Below are positions 58,780 to 64,000 of a stretch of 64,000 nt of DNA, in pieces; the stretch's first letter is position 1, and each line of letters begins with the position of its first letter. Position numbers and translations under genes: made by a program. The notes under the pieces are model-generated. The model had not been told where the DNA came from and made no database searches. It worked only from the letters and a program-made list of their open reading frames with translations. Origin of the DNA: Roseivirga sp. (GTDB lineage Bacteria > Bacteroidota > Bacteroidia > Cytophagales > Cyclobacteriaceae); NCBI GenBank assembly GCA_021404565.1, contig JAAWWF010000027.1, forward strand, positions 1 to 64,000. The letters are read 5' to 3'.

Positions 58780-60915
58780 TTGAAACACCTCACCTCAACA
58801 TTCGATAAAATTAACTACTCACCTGTGTTGTTCATTATTCTATTTTTCCTTTGTCATTATACTCAAGCACAAACACCTGTCATCGATAGCCTTAGAGCTC
58901 AGTTGAGCATAGTAAATACTCAAGAAGAACAAGCTTCTCTCTTTAATGAGCTAGCCTATGAGTACTTTGTTGAAGACCTGGATTCCAGTCTGTTCTATGC
59001 TGAGTCATCTTCGGTGCTGTCCAAAAAAATAGCCAACAGGAAGTTATTAAGCACCGCTTACACTCGAATCTCAGATGTAAAGGCAGAACTTCGGGATTAT
59101 GAGATTGCGAGAGTTTACCTTGATAGTTCCCTGATTCTTGAAAAAGAGCTTAAAGATACATTAGGAATGGCCAGAGCGACCACAAGGATAGCGAGTATGT
59201 ATCGCTCACAAAACAAATGGGAAGAGGCACTGAAGTATGGAAGAGAAGCCTCTCAAACCTATGCCAATTCAAAGAATCCCAAGAACTACGCAACGGCCCT
59301 GACCACACTCGCCAATACTTTCGGTGATATGGCCGAGTTTGATAGTAGTGTCTTCTATCATCAAAAAAGCCTCGCGATAAATAGAGAAAATGGCTTTCAA
59401 TCAGGTATAGCTTTGAGTCTGTTAAACCTCGGAAATCTGCATTGGCAAATGAAAAATCCGGAGCTTTCCCTTGAATACAGTCGTGAGAGCCTCCAGATTT
59501 ATGAATCACTAGGGTGGTCTTCATCAATAGCAAAAGTGTTGACGAATCTGGGGAACGCCTTCTTTGATTTAGATGCTTTTGATGAAGCAGAACGAGTTCA
59601 CACCCGAAGCCTTAAAATTCGTCAATCCAACCCTCAACTGGAGAAGTATTTACCCTTAAATTATAACAACCTCGGCAACATCGCGTTTGCCAGAGAAGAC
59701 TGGAAGAAAGCCAGGCAATTCCACACCCAAGCCTACGAGTTAAGAAAAGAAGAGGAGTCAAACCTCACCTACCTATCAGAAATCAACCTGGGCAATGTCG
59801 AACGAATGACCGGGAATTATTCTCAGGCCACGGATTATTATGAAAATTCATTAGCCAAGATCGAACAACTCGGTCTCCAACACCGACACCCGGAAGTACT
59901 ACTCTGGCTATCTGCCTCGCACGGTTATCTGAGAAATACTGCCCTGGCCACAGAATACCTGAATAGATATAATAAGCTCTCATTTGAGATTGACTTGAAA
60001 ATAAGTAACGCTAACAATCTCGAAAGAAGGCTGAAGGCCGAAAGGAGTTCCAGAATTCTTGAGCAGAATGAGGCCGAAAAACAGCAGGCGATCAATGACA
60101 AACAAAACACCGTCATCTATTCTTTGATAGCAGGTATCTTCCTCATCATCTTATTATTTTTTACCATTTTTCGAATTTCTCAATTGAGAAATAAGAATCT
60201 GGCAAGTAAACAACTTGAATCCTTACAAAAAGAGCGTATCCAGCAGCTCATTAAAGAAAAAGAGTTAGAGGCCATTAACGCGATGGTCGAAGGACAGGAA
60301 AATGAAAGACTCAGAATAGCCAGAGACCTCCACGATAGATTAGGTGGCACCCTTTCCATTGTGAAAATGCACTTCAAATCAGTAGAAGAGAGCATAGAAG
60401 ACCTCAAGGATAAAAATATAAGTCAGTACAAAGAAGCAAATAACCTTTTGGATGAGGCCTGTGACGAGGTACGCAAAATAGCCCACGATATGGCATCAGG
60501 TGTACTCATGAAGTTCGGGCTCGTAGCAGCGTTGAACGCCCTAAAGGAAACAGTGGAAACTGCCGGTCAACTCAAGATGAACCTTATAGACATTGGGCTT
60601 GAAGAAAGGCTCAGCTACAATTATGAAATCAATGTTTACAGAATTATTCAGGAGTTACTGACAAACACACTCAAGCATGCAAAAGCTACGGAAATGTCTG
60701 TACAACTCTTCAGAAAGGAAAGCAGTCTGAGTATTGTGGTGGAAGACAACGGACAGGGTTTTGAGCCGGAAAATCAAGATTCAGCCAAAGGTATTGGATT
60801 GAAAAACATTGAAGGCAGGGTATATAAATTTGACGGAGAAGTAAATATCGATTCTGGTAAAGGAGCCGGTACGACCATTACAATTGATTTACCCTTAAAT
60901 GAGGAGGTATTATGA
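58780..60915 (+). CDS. TPR-containing sensor histidine kinase (HisKA_3 type)
   Basis: This 711-residue protein has a signal peptide (to about 32) and a periplasmic array of tetratricopeptide repeats (about 40-390, e.g. ALSLLNLGNLHWQMKNPE). A membrane helix (about 445-466) and a coiled coil follow, then a HisKA_3 dimerisation domain with phospho-accepting H518 (IARDLHDRLGG) and a HATPase (NTLKHAKA, DNGQGFEPE, KGIGLKNI). The TPR array probably senses a protein or peptide. The start is TTG at 58780. The response regulator gene overlaps its stop by four bases. Confidence 0.94.
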   Translation: MKHLTSTFDKINYSPVLFIILFFLCHYTQAQTPVIDSLRAQLSIVNTQEEQASLFNELAYEYFVEDLDSSLFYAESSSVLSKKIANRKLLSTAYTRISDVKAELRDYEIARVYLDSSLILEKELKDTLGMARATTRIASMYRSQNKWEEALKYGREASQTYANSKNPKNYATALTTLANTFGDMAEFDSSVFYHQKSLAINRENGFQSGIALSLLNLGNLHWQMKNPELSLEYSRESLQIYESLGWSSSIAKVLTNLGNAFFDLDAFDEAERVHTRSLKIRQSNPQLEKYLPLNYNNLGNIAFAREDWKKARQFHTQAYELRKEEESNLTYLSEINLGNVERMTGNYSQATDYYENSLAKIEQLGLQHRHPEVLLWLSASHGYLRNTALATEYLNRYNKLSFEIDLKISNANNLERRLKAERSSRILEQNEAEKQQAINDKQNTVIYSLIAGIFLIILLFFTIFRISQLRNKNLASKQLESLQKERIQQLIKEKELEAINAMVEGQENERLRIARDLHDRLGGTLSIVKMHFKSVEESIEDLKDKNISQYKEANNLLDEACDEVRKIAHDMASGVLMKFGLVAALNALKETVETAGQLKMNLIDIGLEERLSYNYEINVYRIIQELLTNTLKHAKATEMSVQLFRKESSLSIVVEDNGQGFEPENQDSAKGIGLKNIEGRVYKFDGEVNIDSGKGAGTTITIDLPLNEEVL

Positions 60916-61550
60916 TAAATATAATTTTAGCAGATGATCATCAAATAGTATTGGATGGCTTGAAAATGCTACTCCAGGAAGAGTCAAACATTCAGCTGAT
61001 TGGAGAAGCCCTTAATGGAAAAGAAGTCCTGGATATTCTGAACAGAGAACAAGCAGACATTGCCGTATTGGACGTAGAAATGCCTATAATGAATGGTATA
61101 GAGGCCTCCGAAATTATCAGGGAGAGGCATCCCGATACCAAGATTCTTATACTTACTATGTACAACGATCAGGCCTTCATCAGAAAACTGATAGAAATAG
61201 GTGCGAGTGGTTATATTCTTAAGAATAAGGGCAAAGAAGAACTTGTGGAAGCAATTAAAGACATTTCGGAGGGAAAGACTTTTTTCGGAAGGGAAGTAAC
61301 CAACACACTTATTTCAGGGATTCAGACAGTGGTACGAAACAAACCGGTGAAAGAGATCCCTCTGACAAAGAGAGAAGTAGATGTGGTAAAACTCATTGCT
61401 GATGGGAAAAGTACTCCGCAAATTGCTGAAGAACTCTTTATTGCTCACAGCACAGTAGAGACACACAGACGAAATCTGATTGACAAAACAGGAGTACCCA
61501 ATTCAAAAGCGTTGATCAAATGGGCTATCAAGCATGGTTATTCTGAATAA
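60912..61550 (+). CDS. LuxR/NarL-family response regulator
   Basis: This 212-residue regulator has a receiver domain (about 2-120) with phospho-accepting D54 (VLDVEMPIMNG) and conserved acidic DDH at the N-terminus. A GerE/LuxR helix-turn-helix follows (about 145-210: LTKREVDVVKLIADGKSTPQIAEELFIAHSTVETHR). It is the direct partner of the upstream TPR kinase and probably acts on the dyads before that gene or on neighbouring promoters, including those of the caspase-like genes. The downstream hairpin CCTCCCT (61572-61578) with AGGGAGG (61586-61592) may mark the end of this transcript. Confidence 0.95.
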   Translation: MINIILADDHQIVLDGLKMLLQEESNIQLIGEALNGKEVLDILNREQADIAVLDVEMPIMNGIEASEIIRERHPDTKILILTMYNDQAFIRKLIEIGASGYILKNKGKEELVEAIKDISEGKTFFGREVTNTLISGIQTVVRNKPVKEIPLTKREVDVVKLIADGKSTPQIAEELFIAHSTVETHRRNLIDKTGVPNSKALIKWAIKHGYSE

Positions 61551-61644
61551 TCCTCAGAAATATGTATACGCCCTCCCTCTCTTCCAGGGAGGTACTTAAG
61601 TTAGAAAACTCAGAACATAATGTCTTAATTAAAACACTAATTTT

Positions 61645-62595
61645 ATGAGACGTGCACTTGTGGTAGGAATTAATGATTATTCATGGGCCCCGTTACAAGG
61701 ATGCATAAAAGATGCCCAAAATATGGGGAGGATACTTGGGAAGCATTTTGATGGGCAACCTAACTTCCATGTCAGAACCCTAACTTCCGACAATTCAATA
61801 GTTACAAGGGCCCAACTTTTTCGTGCCATACAAGAGTTATTAGAACGCCCGGCATCTGTTGCTTTGCTATTTTTCTCAGGACATGGTGCGCAAGACAAAC
61901 TAGGTGGTCACTTAGTAACACAAGACTCAGAAAAGCACAACTTGGGAGTAGCCCTTAACGACATAGTCGAGCTGGCAAACATGACCACCCACATTGCCGA
62001 AATAGTCATTATTGTAGACGCTTGTCACAGTGGGCATACCGGCAACACCAACCCTCTCAATAAAGACATTACAACATTAAGGAAAGGGGTAAGTGTTTTG
62101 GCCTCAAGCTTGCAATCCGAATTTTCAGTGGAATACAACGGCCAGGGTTTATTTACCTCCATAGTTACCGAAGCACTGGAAGGTGGCGGATCTGATGTGC
62201 TTGGACAGGTCTCCGTGGCTGGAGTCTATAACTATGTAGACAAAGCTTTGGGACCATGGGAACAAAGGCCTGTATTCAAATCGCATGTCACAGAGTTAAG
62301 CACACTCAGACTATGTAAACCGCAAATGCCAATCGATCACTTAAGGGAGATTTGTAAGTACTTCTCACCTCCTAATTTTGAATACTCCCTTGATCCGTTA
62401 CATGAGCCCAATTTAGAGCCCAGAAACTCAAAAAAAGAAGAGATTTATAAGTTTTTACTTAGAGCCAGAGGATCAAATTTGCTTGAACCTGTAGGAGAAG
62501 AACATATGTATTACGCTGCCAAAAACTCCAAATCATGCAAGCTCACCAATACCGGAAAACTCTACTGGAGAATGGTGAACAATAACAAGATTTAA
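61645..62595 (+). CDS. caspase-family (C14) protein, first copy
   Basis: This is a 316-residue caspase-like protease. The p20-like core shows RRALVVGINDYSWAPLQGCIKDA, the catalytic H80 (FFSGHGA) and C127 (IVDACHSGH). The domain ends near 225. The C-terminal region (about 245-316) carries HEPNLEP, then EEIYKFLLRARGSNLLEPVGEEHMYYA and ends LTNTGKLYWRM, a stretch shared with the next gene. Both catalytic residues are kept, so activity is expected. There is no signal peptide or membrane helix, so it is cytoplasmic. Its trigger and substrate are unknown. Confidence 0.9.
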   Translation: MRRALVVGINDYSWAPLQGCIKDAQNMGRILGKHFDGQPNFHVRTLTSDNSIVTRAQLFRAIQELLERPASVALLFFSGHGAQDKLGGHLVTQDSEKHNLGVALNDIVELANMTTHIAEIVIIVDACHSGHTGNTNPLNKDITTLRKGVSVLASSLQSEFSVEYNGQGLFTSIVTEALEGGGSDVLGQVSVAGVYNYVDKALGPWEQRPVFKSHVTELSTLRLCKPQMPIDHLREICKYFSPPNFEYSLDPLHEPNLEPRNSKKEEIYKFLLRARGSNLLEPVGEEHMYYAAKNSKSCKLTNTGKLYWRMVNNNKI

Positions 62596-62754
62596 AGCGC
62601 ATATAGATCGTTCTAAAGTTCAACATGGTAGTCCGAATACAGATTCTCCTGCTGCCGAATCCTCAGAACTAAGGAGAAGAAAATCATAATTTCTGTGGCA
62701 TAATATACGTCTCATCTGTTCCAACTTAACATCTCAAACCAAACAGCCAAAATT

Positions 62755-63708
62755 ATGAGAAATGCACTGGTAGTGGGTATAGACCACTACGAATGGAGCC
62801 CACTTGCAGCTTGTATTAATGATGCCAATAGCATTACCAAAGAGCTTGAAACAGACTACAACGGCAAAAAGAACTTTGAAGTCACCAAACTAACCTCGGA
62901 TAAAATCCGAATTACCAAACCCCAGTTATTTCGATCTGTCAGAGAACTTTTCAGCAAACCTGCCGAAGTGGCCTTTTTGTTTTTTTCCGGGCATGGAGGC
63001 GACAGCGACCTGGGAGGATACCTGGTAACGGAAGATGCTGAAAAACACGATATGGGCGTTGCTCTTAATGAAATAGTCGAGCTCGCCAATCTGGCCACAC
63101 ATATTCAGGAAATTATAATTGTCATCGATGCCTGCTACAGCGGTCATGCAGGTAATACAGACCCTTTACAAAACAACATTGCAAGCCTGAGAATGGGGGT
63201 ATCTATTCTCGCCTCAAGCAAACGCACACAGTATTCCATAGAAAAAAACGGTAATGGTCTTTTCACTGCCCTTGTGTTGGAAGCCCTGAGAGGTGGTGGA
63301 GCCGATGTTTTAGGCGACATTACAGTGGCTGGAGTTTACAATTATGTGGATAAAGCTCTCGGACCACTACAACAAAGACCTGTCTTTAAATCACATATAT
63401 CAGAGCTCAATACCATTAAAAGACAAAAGCCCCAGATCTCGGAAAAGAAACTTAAGAAGCTGTTGAAAATATTCCCTGATGTAGATATTGAGTATAAGTT
63501 AAAACCTGCTCATGAACCACAGGCAAAGCCGAAAAATGCCAAAAAGGAGGCCATTTTCAGTTTTCTTCAGACCTGCCGAGGGGTTAATCTGATAGAACCC
63601 GTAGGAGAAGAACACATGTATTACGCAGCTATCAATAAAAAGTCTTGTAGACTTACCCCCTTAGGCAAGCTCTATTGGAAGATGATACAACATGGAAACC
63701 TCAATTGA
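62755..63708 (+). CDS. caspase-family (C14) protein, second copy
   Basis: This is a 317-residue paralogue of the preceding protein, about half identical by eye throughout. The catalytic H80 (FFSGHGG) and C127 (VIDACYSGH) fall at identical positions. The C-terminal region again has HEPQAKP and LIEPVGEEHMYYAAINKKS, ending LTPLGKLYWKMI. It follows the first copy after a 159-base gap with no gene and has only eight bases before the next ORF, so it is probably cotranscribed with the membrane protein that follows. Confidence 0.9.
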   Translation: MRNALVVGIDHYEWSPLAACINDANSITKELETDYNGKKNFEVTKLTSDKIRITKPQLFRSVRELFSKPAEVAFLFFSGHGGDSDLGGYLVTEDAEKHDMGVALNEIVELANLATHIQEIIIVIDACYSGHAGNTDPLQNNIASLRMGVSILASSKRTQYSIEKNGNGLFTALVLEALRGGGADVLGDITVAGVYNYVDKALGPLQQRPVFKSHISELNTIKRQKPQISEKKLKKLLKIFPDVDIEYKLKPAHEPQAKPKNAKKEAIFSFLQTCRGVNLIEPVGEEHMYYAAINKKSCRLTPLGKLYWKMIQHGNLN

Positions 63709-63716
63709 TCACTACT

Positions 63717-64000
63717 ATGGACACACCGACAATTCTTGAGCAATACCAGCTATTCGTTGAAATGGCTGATCGAGTCAGTGAAAGACGTTTAAAAACCAAC
63801 CAATTCTATATTGGGATTATATCAGGGCTTTTAGGTGTTCTAGCCTTTAGTTTCGGAAACTCCAACCTTGATATACTTGCTGACAGCCAAAACTCAATAA
63901 TACTGACGATAGCCATTTTAGGGCTGGTATTAAACGTCATTTGGTTTATCAATATTCGCTCTTTCAGAAAGCTCAATTCGGGCAAATTCATGGTAATCCA
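63717..64000 (+). CDS. RipA-like two-helix membrane protein (cut by window end)
   Basis: This partial gene starts at ATG 63717. The visible 94 residues open with LEQYQLFVEMADRVSERRLKTN, followed by a hydrophobic helix (about 31-48), a short loop and a second helix (about 63-80), and then SFRKLNSGKFMVI. This pattern (an EYQ/EYKLYVEMADRISxRR opening, two helices, then a LNSxKFxVI motif) matches the RipA-type octameric membrane protein family. It is eight bases after the second caspase-like gene. The end lies outside the window, so the full length is unknown. Confidence 0.72.
   Translation, partial: MDTPTILEQYQLFVEMADRVSERRLKTNQFYIGIISGLLGVLAFSFGNSNLDILADSQNSIILTIAILGLVLNVIWFINIRSFRKLNSGKFMVI

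Noticed and set aside
62596-62754. Small frame between the two caspase genes (15 codons from about 62625)
   Set aside because: Too short and without supporting signals; the gap is treated as non-coding.
61645-64000. Caspase genes as a bacterial gasdermin operon
   Set aside because: No gasdermin-like ORF is visible; the adjacent gene is a small two-helix membrane protein. A gasdermin beyond 64,000 cannot be excluded.
1-64000. tRNA or rRNA genes, insertion sequences, phage attachment sites
   Set aside because: Reading both strands I found no cloverleaf with conserved T-loop, no rRNA-like stretch, no transposase or integrase. A dedicated RNA search would be needed to exclude small RNAs.

Overview
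The window comes from a Bacteroidota chromosome, most likely a marine or soil member of the Cytophagales (Fulvivirga/Marivirga/Roseivirga-like; this lineage guess is inference). The supporting evidence is a GldC gliding protein, SusC/SusD and other TonB-dependent outer-membrane receptors, several lipoproteins, DUF2911/DUF3098/DUF4159 proteins typical of the phylum, and repeated matches to the Bacteroidota -7 promoter element TAnnTTTG. I saw no tRNA, rRNA, CRISPR array, integrase or transposase.

Layout. 0.2-6.3 kb is a housekeeping run: ftsX, DUF3098, uppP, truB, ribF, a two-subunit 3-oxoacid CoA-transferase, DUF2911 and gldC. 6.7-11.1 kb is a TonB-dependent receptor paired with an SGNH-hydrolase lipoprotein. 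11.6-15.1 kb is a tight operon that I read as the 8-amino-Kdo pathway (KdnA aminotransferase, KdsB cytidylyltransferase, KdnB oxidase) plus an unknown gene. 15.3-24.3 kb holds a tricorn-like protease, a LOG-family phosphoribohydrolase, a hybrid 7TMR-DISM histidine kinase, a Nudix hydrolase and a DUF4159 protein. 24.4-26.1 kb and 49.8-51.6 kb are two BlaI/BlaR1-like regulator-protease pairs; the second has a textbook operator lying exactly on its promoter. 26.8-32 kb holds smc, an SGNH hydrolase and an exported cyanophycinase. 32.5-37.8 kb is a SusC/SusD/lipoprotein uptake operon. 38-43 kb has a DUF6503 lipoprotein, a decayed small gene, a membrane-anchored MutS-like ATPase and a DEAD-box helicase. 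43.3-49.6 kb has an S9 peptidase lipoprotein, an ECF sigma/anti-sigma pair with two related exported proteins, and a haem-binding-domain protein. A CPBP protease follows at 51.7 kb.

The accessory part is 52.7-64 kb. It encodes a membrane-anchored TIR-domain protein whose start codon lies in one arm of a perfect inverted repeat, an overlapping exported CsgG-like protein, an 1,081-residue repeat lipoprotein, a 58-residue charged small protein, a TPR histidine kinase with its LuxR-type response regulator, two tandem caspase-like proteases sharing an uncharacterised C-terminal domain, and the start of a RipA-like two-helix membrane protein 8 bases after the second caspase. TIR and caspase-like modules next to a small multi-helix membrane protein suggest a signal-to-membrane effector (conflict or defence) system. 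No gasdermin, STAND NTPase or CD-NTase is visible, so it does not match the commonest described layouts. The caspase-RipA-like pair is the part I would pursue first.

Limits: all family calls come from reading motifs, without database searches. The last gene is cut by the window end.
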